The notes beneath the pieces are model-generated. The model was given only the letters and a program-made list of their open reading frames with translations, was not told the origin of the DNA and searched no databases. From the NCBI RefSeq assembly GCF_033546935.1, contig NZ_CP137854.1, positions 4,464,001 through 4,528,000 on the forward strand: 64,000 bases of DNA. Direction: 5' to 3'. Shown in pieces: positions 54,825 through 63,461 of the stretch; the first letter of the stretch is position 1; every line of letters starts with the position of its first letter. This DNA is from Xylophilus sp. GOD-11R (lineage in GTDB: Bacteria > Pseudomonadota > Gammaproteobacteria > Burkholderiales > Burkholderiaceae_C). A program made the translations under genes and the position numbers.

Positions 54825-55859
54825 TCAGCGCAGTGCGATGCCGGCCGTCTTGATGGCCTGCGAATAACGCGGCCGCTCCGAGCGCAGGCTGCCGGCGAGC
54901 TCCGCCGGACTGCCGCCGGCCACCTTGAATCCCATGTCCACCAGCCTGGCTTCGATCTCGGGCGTGCGCAGCACCGCCGCGATGTCGCGATTGATCTTTT
55001 CGACGATGGTCACGGGCGTACCGGCCGGCGCGAAGAAACCCTGCCAGCTTTCCACCGAGAAACCGGCCAGCCCGGCCTCGGCCATGGTGGGGATGTCCGG
55101 CAGCGCGGGCGATCGGTAGGGCGTGGTCACCGCGAGCGCGCGCAGCTTGCCGGCGCGCACGTATTCGGTCACCGCCGCCAGGGTGATGAGCGTGGCGTCG
55201 GTGTGGCCGGCCAGCACGTCGAGCGTGGCCGGGCCGCCGCCGGGGTACGGGATGTAGTTGACCTTCGCGCCGGTCTGCTGGCCGATGATTTCGTGGGCCA
55301 CGTGGGCGATGCCGCCGTTGCCCGGCAATCCCAGGCTGATCGACTCGGGCTGCGCGCGGGCGCGCGCCAGGTAGTCCGCGAAGGTCTTGATACCGGTGGC
55401 CGGGTTCACCACCAGGATCTGCGGATTGACCACCGCCTTGATCACCGGCACGAAGGCGTGCTCGCTGTCGTAGGGCAGGTCGCGGTAGAGGATGGCGTTG
55501 AGCGTGAGGCCTTCGCCCTGCTCCATGAGCGTGTAGCCGTCGGCCGGTGCACGCGCCACCCGCGCGGCGCCGATCGTGCCGCTGGCGCCCACCACGTTCT
55601 CCACCACCACCGCCTGGCCCCACTTCTCGGTCAGCTTCTCGGCGACCAGCCGGGTGAGCTTGTCGGCGCTGCCACCGGCGGCCACCGGCACCACGACCTT
55701 CACCGGCTTGGCCGGAAACGCGGCCGCGTCCGGCTGGGCGTAGGCCCGCAGGCCCTGCATCAGCACCAGGCTGACGAGCACGTGGCGGGCGGCGCGGTAG
55801 ACAAGGCCTTTCGGGCGCGTCGGTGCGGCAGCGGTCGGGAGGGCGGAGACGAGGGGCAT
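54825..55859 (-). CDS. Bug/TctC-family periplasmic binding protein (cluster 2, divergent copy)
   Basis: A 344-residue Bug receptor with a long N-region and hydrophobic signal (LVSLVLMQGLRAYAQ). Family segments are FPAKPVKVVVPVAAGGSADK and VENVVGASGTIGAARVA. ATG 55859 (MPLVSALPT) is chosen from an open frame that runs further upstream. It is divergent from the dioxygenase-rhodanese fusion across 181 bp, so shared control is likely. No permease genes accompany it. Its sequence is clearly different from the other four receptors here, which suggests a different ligand. Confidence 0.9.
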   Translation of the reverse strand: MPLVSALPTAAAPTRPKGLVYRAARHVLVSLVLMQGLRAYAQPDAAAFPAKPVKVVVPVAAGGSADKLTRLVAEKLTEKWGQAVVVENVVGASGTIGAARVARAPADGYTLMEQGEGLTLNAILYRDLPYDSEHAFVPVIKAVVNPQILVVNPATGIKTFADYLARARAQPESISLGLPGNGGIAHVAHEIIGQQTGAKVNYIPYPGGGPATLDVLAGHTDATLITLAAVTEYVRAGKLRALAVTTPYRSPALPDIPTMAEAGLAGFSVESWQGFFAPAGTPVTIVEKINRDIAAVLRTPEIEARLVDMGFKVAGGSPAELAGSLRSERPRYSQAIKTAGIALR

Positions 55860-56040
55860 GGCGGTCTGACGAGTGCGATGGGCAGGCAGCCCGATGCGTC
55901 GCAGTCTGGAAGTGCGGCCCGCGCAAGCCAACGAAGGAGACCGTCTATGCATCTGCAAAAAGCTTCGTGGCGAGCGCGGGGCACGCGGCCTACGCTGGGT
56001 TTTTCCCATCCCTCGAACCACGTCCGCCGGAGCCCCGCAG

Positions 56041-58248
56041 ATGAGCAACACCGAACTCGCCGTCGATGCCGCCGGCAACGACATCGCCAGCCAGCGCACC
56101 CGCGCCATCGAAGCCTTTCTGCGCGAGGCCCGCGCCCTGATAGCCGCCAGCGGCGAGGCCAGCCTGGACGACGTCGCCGAAGCCCTGGTGCGCCTGGGCC
56201 TGCAGGGCGTGCTGTTCCCGCACGAGCACTTTCCGGTGTCGGCCGAGCGCCCGGCGCAGGTCTACCGCCTCGCCGAAGATCTGGACGGCGGCTTCGCGCT
56301 CTATGTGTCGACCGGCCTGCCCGGCAAGGCGCAGCCGCCGCACGACCACACCACCTGGGCGGTCATCGCCGGCATCGCGGGCGAGGAACGCAACGTGGTC
56401 TACCGCCGCGAATCCACACAGCAGCCCGGCCACGACCGCCTGGTGCCGCAACGCACGGTGGACGTACACGCCGGCAGCGTGGTGGTGCTGTCGCCCACCG
56501 ACGTGCACACCATCGAGCTGATCGGCGACCAGCCCGGCCTGCACCTGCATTTCTACGGCCAGGCGCTGGAAAAACTCGACCGCCGCGTGGTGTTCGACGG
56601 CAAGGAAGGCGGCGGTTTTCGGCATTTCGCGCCGCCCAGGGAGATCCGCCATGCCGCCATTTCGCCGCAGGCGCTGAAGGCAGCGCTGGCCGACGGCGAG
56701 GAGATCGCGGTGCTCGACGTGCGCGAGACCGGCGTGTTCACCCATCGCCACCTCCTGTTCGCGGCCTCGGCGCCGCTGTGGCGGCTGGAGCTGCTGATCG
56801 ACCGCCTGGTGCCGCGCCGCGACACCCGCATCGTGCTGGTCGACGCCGACGAAAGCCTGGCCCACCAGGCCGCCGGCAAGCTGGTGCGCCTGGGCTGGCG
56901 CAACCTGTCGGTGCTGCAGGGCGGCACCGACGGCTGGGCCGCCGCCGGCTACGAGATCTTCAGCGGCAGCAACGTGCCGAGCAAGGCTTTCGGCGAGGTC
57001 ATCGAGCACCGCAAGCACACGCCCTGGGTGTCGGTGGACGAACTGCACGAACGTGTGTCGCGCGGCGACCCGCTGGTGGTGGTCGACAGCCGCACGCCCG
57101 AGGAGTTCGCCGACTTCAGCCTGCCGTTTGCCCACAACCTGCCGGGCGGCGAACTGGTCTATCGCATCGGCGAGATCGCGCCGGACCCGTCCACCCTGGT
57201 CGTGGTGAACTGCGCCGGCCGCACCCGCAGCATCGTGGGCGCGCAGACCCTCATCGACGCGGGCATTCCCAACCCGGTGGTGTCGCTGAAGGACGGCACC
57301 ATGGCCTGGCTGCTGGCCGGCCGCACCCTGGCCCACGGCCGAGCCGCGCCGCTGCCCGAGCCCGGCGACAAGGCCCTGGCGAGCGCCCGCACCCAGGCCG
57401 CCGACGTGGCCGCGCGCGCCGGCGTGCGCCGCATCGACGCGGCCGAGCTGGCGGCTTTCGAGGCCGAGGCCGGCGAACGCACGGTCTACCGGTTCGACGT
57501 GCGCTCGCGCGAGGAATACCGTGCCGGCCACCTCGCCCACTGGCGCTGGGCGCCCGGCGGCCAGCTGGTGCAGGCCACCGACGAATACCTGGCCACCCGC
57601 CGCGCCCGCATCGTGCTGGCCGACTGGGATGGCGTACGCGCGCTCACCACCGGCGCCTGGCTGGCGCAACTCGGCGGCCACGAGGTCTTCGTCTTCGCCC
57701 CCGCGCCGAACGCCGAGCTGGTGACCGGCGCCGAGCCCGTGACCGTGCAGCCCGTCCGCAGCGTGGCACGGTCGATCTCGGTCGGCCAGGCCGCCGCCCT
57801 GCTGGCCGCCGGCACCGCGCAGCTGTTCGACGTGGACCGGCGCGCCCCCTACGAACGCCGCCACGCCGCCGGTGCGCGCTTCGCCGTGCCCGACCGGCTC
57901 GAAGCCATCGTCGCCGACCTGCCGGCCGACGCTACCGTGCTGCTCACCTCGCCCGACGGCGTGCTGGCGCGCATCGTGGCCGCCGAACTGGCGCAACGCA
58001 GCGGCCGCGACGTGCGCGCGCTGGTCGGCGGCACCGAGGCCTGGTTCGCCGCCGGCCTGCCCACCGCCTCCGGTGCCGACGGCGTGCTGACCGGCGACGA
58101 CGACCACTGGTTCAGCCCCTACCAGCACGCCGACCTGTCGCAGCGCGACACGGGCTTTCGCGAGTACCTGGCCTGGGAGCTCGGCCTGGTCGAACAGCTG
58201 GAGCGCGAAGGCGAGACCGGCATCCGCCTGGTGACGGCCGCCTCCTGA
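56041..58248 (+). CDS. fusion of a cysteine-dioxygenase-like cupin with four rhodanese domains
   Basis: A 735-residue cytosolic protein. Residues about 1-195 resemble thiol dioxygenases of the CDO type: PPHDHTTWAVIAG gives metal ligands His101 and His103, VHTIEL gives His156, and HLHFY (168-172) includes a Tyr like the CDO active-site one. Four rhodanese domains follow at about 205-305, 328-430, 463-555 and 578-672. Only domain 2 has a catalytic cysteine (Cys391 in NCAGRTRS). The loops of domains 1, 3 and 4 read VDADESLA, LADWDGV and LTSPDGV and should be inactive. A likely role is thiol oxygenation coupled to sulfur transfer on an imported organosulfur acid. It leads the plus-strand series Bug, SsuD-like, FAD enzyme. 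ATG 56041 (MSNTELAV) is chosen by domain start. Confidence 0.86.
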   Translation: MSNTELAVDAAGNDIASQRTRAIEAFLREARALIAASGEASLDDVAEALVRLGLQGVLFPHEHFPVSAERPAQVYRLAEDLDGGFALYVSTGLPGKAQPPHDHTTWAVIAGIAGEERNVVYRRESTQQPGHDRLVPQRTVDVHAGSVVVLSPTDVHTIELIGDQPGLHLHFYGQALEKLDRRVVFDGKEGGGFRHFAPPREIRHAAISPQALKAALADGEEIAVLDVRETGVFTHRHLLFAASAPLWRLELLIDRLVPRRDTRIVLVDADESLAHQAAGKLVRLGWRNLSVLQGGTDGWAAAGYEIFSGSNVPSKAFGEVIEHRKHTPWVSVDELHERVSRGDPLVVVDSRTPEEFADFSLPFAHNLPGGELVYRIGEIAPDPSTLVVVNCAGRTRSIVGAQTLIDAGIPNPVVSLKDGTMAWLLAGRTLAHGRAAPLPEPGDKALASARTQAADVAARAGVRRIDAAELAAFEAEAGERTVYRFDVRSREEYRAGHLAHWRWAPGGQLVQATDEYLATRRARIVLADWDGVRALTTGAWLAQLGGHEVFVFAPAPNAELVTGAEPVTVQPVRSVARSISVGQAAALLAAGTAQLFDVDRRAPYERRHAAGARFAVPDRLEAIVADLPADATVLLTSPDGVLARIVAAELAQRSGRDVRALVGGTEAWFAAGLPTASGADGVLTGDDDHWFSPYQHADLSQRDTGFREYLAWELGLVEQLEREGETGIRLVTAAS

Positions 58249-58279
58249 ATCCGATCGACTTCAGCACGGAAAGCACGAC

Positions 58280-59248
58280 ATGACCGAAGCCCTTTCGCGC
58301 CGCCACCTGCTGGCGCTCGCCTCGCTCGGCGCCCTGCTGCCGCAGGCCCGTGCCACCGGCACCTGGCCGCAGCATCTGCTGCACCTGGTCAGCCCCTACC
58401 CGCCTGGCGGCACCAACGACCTGGTGGCACGCGCCTGCGGCCGCGAGCTGTCGGCGGTGCTGCGCCAGCCGGTCGTGGTCGACAACCGGGGCGGCGCCGG
58501 CGGCACGCTGGGCACCCATGCGGTGGTGCAGTCCGCACCCGACGGCTACACGGTGCTCAATGCTTCCAGCGGCAACCTCACCTCCGCGCCGCAGGTGCTG
58601 GGCGCGCCCTACGACCCGCTGGGCGATCTGGTGCCGGTGGGCTTCCTCGGACACATTCGCTTCGTCTTCGCGGTGAACCCGGCGCTGCCGGTGAAGAGCC
58701 TGCAGGAGCTGATCGCCCATGCCCGCGCCAACCCCGGCAAGATCAACTACGGCACCGCCGGCAACGGCACCGGTGGCCACATCGCCGGCGAATACCTGCG
58801 ACAGCGCACCGGCATCGACATCGTGCATGTGCCCTACCGCGGCTCGGCGCTGGCGGTCAACGACGCCATCGCCGGCCATGTGCAGCTGGTGCTCGACCCG
58901 CTGGCCGGCCAGTACGTGCGCGACGGCCGCCTGCGCGGGCTGGCCTTCAGTGGCGCCCGCTCCGCGCCCGACCTGCCCGGCGTGCCGGACATCGCCACGG
59001 CGGGCGTGCCGAACTGGGAAGCCACCAACTTCTACCTGGCCGCCGTGCCCAAGGCCACGCCCGAGCCGGTGGTGCAGGCGCTGAGCAAGGCCTACGCCGC
59101 CGTCGGCTCCAACCCCCAGGTGGTGCGCGAGCTGCAAGGCCTGGGCGTGGAGATCTTTCCGCTGCGCCAGCAGCAGATCACCGAACTGCTCAAGTCCGAG
59201 ATCGCGGTGAACAACCGCGTGATCGAGGCCGCCGGCATCCGCGGCTGA
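58280..59248 (+). CDS. Bug/TctC-family periplasmic binding protein (cluster 2, plus strand)
   Basis: A 322-residue Bug receptor. The signal peptide has a twin-arginine-like SRRHLLALASLGALLPQA. Mature family segments are LVSPYPPGGTNDLVARA and DNRGGAGGTLGTHAVV. It begins 31 bp after the dioxygenase-rhodanese gene and is followed 30 bp later by the monooxygenase gene, so it is part of one operon. It is presumably the receptor for the substrate those enzymes process. Confidence 0.93.
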   Translation: MTEALSRRHLLALASLGALLPQARATGTWPQHLLHLVSPYPPGGTNDLVARACGRELSAVLRQPVVVDNRGGAGGTLGTHAVVQSAPDGYTVLNASSGNLTSAPQVLGAPYDPLGDLVPVGFLGHIRFVFAVNPALPVKSLQELIAHARANPGKINYGTAGNGTGGHIAGEYLRQRTGIDIVHVPYRGSALAVNDAIAGHVQLVLDPLAGQYVRDGRLRGLAFSGARSAPDLPGVPDIATAGVPNWEATNFYLAAVPKATPEPVVQALSKAYAAVGSNPQVVRELQGLGVEIFPLRQQQITELLKSEIAVNNRVIEAAGIRG

Positions 59249-59278
59249 CGCGCTGCCCCTCACAGGAGACAACACCCC

Positions 59279-60394
59279 ATGGCCATCGAGCTCTACGGAA
59301 CCCTCTACCCCCGACTCTTCTCGGAAACCATTCCGGCGCAGGGACCGGCCTTCGACATCGCCCACATCGAAAGCGTGGCCCGCGCCCACGACGAGGCCGG
59401 CTTCGACGGCGTGCTATTGCCGCACAACGCCGGCTGGGCCGACAACTTCCTCACCGCCGCGCGCGCCGCCGGCGTCACCCGGAACCTGAACTTCCTGCTG
59501 GCGCACCGCCCGGGCTTCGTCTCGCCGACGCTGGCCGCGCGCAAGCTGGCCACGCTCGACCATTTCACCGGCGGGCGGCTGCGGCTGCACGTGATCACCG
59601 GCGGCCGCGACGCCGAACAACAGCGCGACGGCGACTTCCTCGGCCACGACGAGCGTTATGCCCGCACCGACGAGTTTCTGGACATCGTGCGTGCCGTGTG
59701 GACGCAGGACCGGCCGCTCGACTACGAAGGCCGGCATTACCGGGTCAAGGGCGGCTTCTCGGAGCTCAAGCCGCTGCAGGACGGCGGCATTCCCATCTCC
59801 TTCGGCGGCGCTTCGGAGCCGGCCCTGCAGGTCGCGGCCAAGCATGCCGATCTGTACGCGCTGTGGGGCGAAACGCTCGACGGCACCCGCGAGCTCATCG
59901 GCCGCGTGCGTGCGCTCGCCGCGCCACTGGGGCGCGATCCGGGCTTCAGCATCTCGATCCGCGTCATCGTCGGCGAGACCGAGGAACAGGCCTGGCGCCA
60001 GGCGCGCGACATCGCCGAGCAGACCCGCGAGGTCGGCCTGTGGAGCGACAAGAGCAAAGTCTTCGGTGGCCACCGCCCGCCGACCACGGCCGAGAACGAA
60101 GGCTCGCGCCGCCTGCTGCAGCTGGTCGAAAAAGGCGAGGTGCTCGACGAGCGCCTGTTCATGGGCGTGGCCGCCGCCACCAACGCGCCGGGCAACACCA
60201 CCGCCATCGTCGGCACCGCCGAACAGGTGAGCCAGGCGCTGCTGGCTTACTACGATGCGGGCGTGAGCAACTTCCTGTTCCGGGGCTTCGATCCGCGCAC
60301 CGACGCCACCGACTACGGACGCGCCCTGCTGCCGCTGCTGCGCGAAGGCGCGGCCCGGCGTGATGCTTCGGTGACCCGGAGGCACACCGCGTGA
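59279..60394 (+). CDS. SsuD-like LLM-class flavin-dependent monooxygenase
   Basis: A 371-residue TIM-barrel bacterial-luciferase-like enzyme. Landmarks are DEAGFDGVLLPHNAGWADNF, LLAHRPGFVSPTLAARK, LRLHVITGGRDAEQQRDGDF and LGHDERYARTDEFLDIVRAV, all close in pattern to alkanesulfonate monooxygenase SsuD. Such enzymes use reduced FMN and oxygen to cleave C-S bonds of sulfonates or sulfones. They need a flavin reductase partner, which is not in this operon. AGGAGA 9 nt before ATG 59279 fixes the start. Other C-S or C-N substrates remain possible. Confidence 0.9.
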   Translation: MAIELYGTLYPRLFSETIPAQGPAFDIAHIESVARAHDEAGFDGVLLPHNAGWADNFLTAARAAGVTRNLNFLLAHRPGFVSPTLAARKLATLDHFTGGRLRLHVITGGRDAEQQRDGDFLGHDERYARTDEFLDIVRAVWTQDRPLDYEGRHYRVKGGFSELKPLQDGGIPISFGGASEPALQVAAKHADLYALWGETLDGTRELIGRVRALAAPLGRDPGFSISIRVIVGETEEQAWRQARDIAEQTREVGLWSDKSKVFGGHRPPTTAENEGSRRLLQLVEKGEVLDERLFMGVAAATNAPGNTTAIVGTAEQVSQALLAYYDAGVSNFLFRGFDPRTDATDYGRALLPLLREGAARRDASVTRRHTA

Positions 60395-61827
60395 GTCCGG
60401 CCGAGCGCGCGCTGGCAGACCGGGTGACGCGGGCACAGACGCTGCTGCGCGACCACCCGCCCGACTGGGTGCCGCCGCGCGAAGGCACCGACCACGACGT
60501 GCTGATCGTCGGCGGCGGGCAGAGCGGCCTGAACATCGGCTTCGCCTTGCGTCGCGCCGGCATCGGCCGCATCGCCATCGTCGACCGGGCCGCGCCGGGC
60601 GCCGAAGGCGTGTGGTCGACCATCGCCCGCATGCCCACCCTGCGCACCGCCAAGAGCCTCACCGGGCCGGAGTCGGGCATCGCCGAGCTCAGCTTCCAGG
60701 CCTGGTACGAAGCCGTGCATGGCGCAGCGGCGTACGACGCGCTGGAACGCATTCCGCGAGACGCCTGGGCGAACTACCTCGGCTGGTACCGCGAGGCGAC
60801 CGGCGCTCGGGTGCGCCACCACACGACGCTGCTGCGGGTCGAACCCGCGGCGGCCGGTCTGCACGTGGCGCTGCGCCTGCCCGACGGACGGGTGTCGGTG
60901 GAGACCACCCGCAAGCTGGTGCTGTCGACCGGCGTCGACGGCTGCGGCGCACCGCGTGTGCCCGAATGGGTCGCCCGCTCCTTGCCGCGCGATCGCTACA
61001 GCCACACCGCCGACACCCTGCCATCGCTGGCCGGCGCGCGTGTGGCGGTGCTGGGCGCCGCCGCCTCGGCCTTCGACGCAGCCGCCACCGCGCTGGAACA
61101 GGGCGCGCGGACGGTGCATCTGTTCTGCCGCCAGCCCGACCTGGCGCGTCGCAGCCGCATGAAGGCGCTTTCGCATGTCGGCGGCTTCGAGTTCTTTCAC
61201 CAGCTGCCCGACGCCACCCGCTGGGCGCTGATGCGCAGCTACCGCGAACGCGGCGGCAACCCGCCCCGACACGCGGTGCTGCGCGCCACGCGGCACGAGA
61301 ATTTCCATCTCCATCTGGGCAGCACGCTGGCGTCGGTACGACTGCAGAGCGACGGCATCGTGGCGCGGGCGGGTGACGAGGAATTCACCTTCGACCACCT
61401 GCTGCTGGGCACCGGCTACACCGTCGACCTGGCGCTGCGGCCCGAGCTCGCCGCCGTGGCGCCCCACGCGAGCACCTGGGGCGACCACTGGCAGCCGGCC
61501 TGGGGATCGCCGGACACCGGGCTCGCCCGCCATCCTTACCTGGGCGCCGGTTTCGAGTTTCTGCCGCGCACGCCCGGCACCGCGCCCTGGCTCTCGGCCA
61601 TCCACTGCTTCGCCGCGCCCGCCATGGCCAGCCACGGCCGTCCGGTCGGCGACACCGGCAGCCTGCGCCACAACGTGCCGCGCCTGGTGTCGGCCATCGG
61701 GCGCGACCTGTTCCTGGCCGATGCCGACTGGCAGGTGGCGCACCTGCAGCGCATCGATGCGGACGAACTCGACGGCAGCGAATACGCGCATCGCGTCTGG
61801 AGCCCGGCGCCGATTTCCGTGGCCTGA
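60391..61827 (+). CDS. FAD/NAD(P)-dependent monooxygenase-like oxidoreductase
   Basis: A 478-residue flavoprotein. The FAD motif is VGGGQSGLNIGFALR near residue 40, a second nucleotide motif is VAVLGAAASAFDAAATAL in the middle, and a closing LLLGTGYTVDLAL resembles flavin-containing monooxygenases/CzcO-like proteins. It starts at GTG 60391, overlapping the stop of the LLM gene (GTGA), so translation is coupled and the two products are likely to act together. It could oxygenate a sulfur or carbonyl group or oxidise an intermediate. The exact reaction is not evident. Confidence 0.86.
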   Translation: MSPAERALADRVTRAQTLLRDHPPDWVPPREGTDHDVLIVGGGQSGLNIGFALRRAGIGRIAIVDRAAPGAEGVWSTIARMPTLRTAKSLTGPESGIAELSFQAWYEAVHGAAAYDALERIPRDAWANYLGWYREATGARVRHHTTLLRVEPAAAGLHVALRLPDGRVSVETTRKLVLSTGVDGCGAPRVPEWVARSLPRDRYSHTADTLPSLAGARVAVLGAAASAFDAAATALEQGARTVHLFCRQPDLARRSRMKALSHVGGFEFFHQLPDATRWALMRSYRERGGNPPRHAVLRATRHENFHLHLGSTLASVRLQSDGIVARAGDEEFTFDHLLLGTGYTVDLALRPELAAVAPHASTWGDHWQPAWGSPDTGLARHPYLGAGFEFLPRTPGTAPWLSAIHCFAAPAMASHGRPVGDTGSLRHNVPRLVSAIGRDLFLADADWQVAHLQRIDADELDGSEYAHRVWSPAPISVA

Positions 61828-61928
61828 AGTGCCTACCGAAGGCGCCGGCCATTGGCGTTTTCCGGTGTGGTCGCAAGCAACGCCTTGGGTCACGATCGCA
61901 TGCTGCGTCGCACGGAGACAAAACGCCC

Positions 61929-63461
61929 ATGAACATCGCCGAATGGCTGGCCCGCACCGCCACCGCCGCCCCCGACTCGCCCGCGCTGCTGGTCGGCACC
62001 GAGGTCGTCGGCATTTACCGGGATTTCGCAGCCCGCGCGTCGGCCATCGCGGCGTGGCTGATCGAGACCCACGGCTTCGAGCCCGGCGACCGCGCCGCCT
62101 TCTTCATGGGCAACCGCATCGAATACCTGTGGCTGATGTACGGCGTGTGGTTCGCCGGCGGCGTGGTGGTGCCGGTGAATGCCAAGCTGCACTGGAAGGA
62201 GCTCGGCGTGGTAGTGGAAGACAGCGAGCCGGCACTGCTCTTCGTGGAAGACACGCAGCCAGGCGAGCTGCCGCCGGGCAGCGCCACCGCCCTGGTGCGC
62301 GTGGGCGAGGCGGCCCGCATCGCCGATGTCGCACGCGGCCCCGGCCGGCCGCCGCTGCCGCGCGCCGACGCCGACCTGGCCTGGCTCTTCTACACCTCCG
62401 GCACCACCGGCAAACCCAAGGGTGTGATGCTGACCCACGGCAACCTGGTCGCCATGTCGCTCACCTACCTGGTCGACGTGGACGAGGTGTCGGCCGCCGA
62501 CGCCACGCTGTACGCGGCGCCTATCTCGCACGGCGCAGGTCTCTACAACTTCGTGCACGTGCTGCGCGGCGCCCGGCACGTGGTGCCGCCTTCGGGCGGC
62601 TTCGATGCCGACGAGGTGCTGGCGCTTGCGCGCGGCTGCGGCCGCTTGTCGATGTTCGCCGCGCCCACCATGGTGCGGCGGCTGACCGACACCGCGCGCC
62701 GTACCGGCAGCGCTGCCGACGGACTGCGCACGCTCGTCTACGGCGGCGGCCCGATGTACGTGGCCGACATCCAGGAGGCGCTCGACGTGTTCGGCCCGCG
62801 CTTCGTGCAGATCTACGGCCAGGGCGAGTCACCGATGTGCATCACCGTGCTGCCGCGCGCGGACATCGCCGGCTGCGGCCATCCGAACTGGCTGCAGCGC
62901 CTCGGCGGCGTCGGCCGAGCGCAGAGCTGCGTCGAGGTGGCGGTGGTGGATGCCGAAGGCCATGCGCTGGCCGCCGGGCAGATCGGCGAGATCGTGGTGC
63001 GGGGCCCGACCGTCATGGCCGGCTACTGGCGCAACCCGACCGGTACCGCATCGGCCCTGCGCCACGGCTGGCTGTGGACCGGCGACGTCGGCTCGCTCGA
63101 TACCGACGGACATCTCACGCTGATGGACCGCTCCAAGGACGTGATCATCTCGGGCGGCTCCAACATCTATCCGCGCGAGGTCGAGGAATGCCTGCTGCTT
63201 CACCCGGCCGTGCACGAGGCCTGCGCCATCGGCGAACCCGACCGCGAGTGGGGCGAGAAGGTGGTGGCCTTCGTGGTGCCGCGCTCCGGTCAGGCGCTGG
63301 ACGAAGCAGCGCTGGAGGCGCATTGCCTGGCGCACATGGCGCGTTTCAAGCGCCCCAAGCGCTACCGCTTCGTGCTGGAGCTGCCGAAGAACCACAACGG
63401 CAAGGTCATGAAATCGGAATTACGAGCGGCCACCAGCCTGGTTGCCTCACTTCGGAGCTAA
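61929..63461 (+). CDS. AMP-forming acyl-CoA synthetase
   Basis: A 510-residue adenylate-forming ligase: the phosphate loop YTSGTTGKPKGVMLTHGN, VYGGGPMYVADIQEAL, QIYGQGESPMCIT, GWLWTGDVGSLDTDGHLTLM and the final KNHNGKVMKSEL with the catalytic Lys. It activates a carboxylic acid with ATP and CoA. It follows the FAD enzyme by 101 bp on the same strand and may convert the carboxylate product of the cluster to its CoA thioester. Aromatic and medium-chain acids are typical substrates, but specificity is not readable here. Confidence 0.91.
   Translation: MNIAEWLARTATAAPDSPALLVGTEVVGIYRDFAARASAIAAWLIETHGFEPGDRAAFFMGNRIEYLWLMYGVWFAGGVVVPVNAKLHWKELGVVVEDSEPALLFVEDTQPGELPPGSATALVRVGEAARIADVARGPGRPPLPRADADLAWLFYTSGTTGKPKGVMLTHGNLVAMSLTYLVDVDEVSAADATLYAAPISHGAGLYNFVHVLRGARHVVPPSGGFDADEVLALARGCGRLSMFAAPTMVRRLTDTARRTGSAADGLRTLVYGGGPMYVADIQEALDVFGPRFVQIYGQGESPMCITVLPRADIAGCGHPNWLQRLGGVGRAQSCVEVAVVDAEGHALAAGQIGEIVVRGPTVMAGYWRNPTGTASALRHGWLWTGDVGSLDTDGHLTLMDRSKDVIISGGSNIYPREVEECLLLHPAVHEACAIGEPDREWGEKVVAFVVPRSGQALDEAALEAHCLAHMARFKRPKRYRFVLELPKNHNGKVMKSELRAATSLVASLRS

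Noticed and set aside
54381..58283. A 1300-residue plus-strand frame across the rhodanese fusion.
   Set aside because: It is Arg/Pro/Ala-rich shadow sequence in the wrong frame of the fusion gene and of the minus-strand Bug gene.
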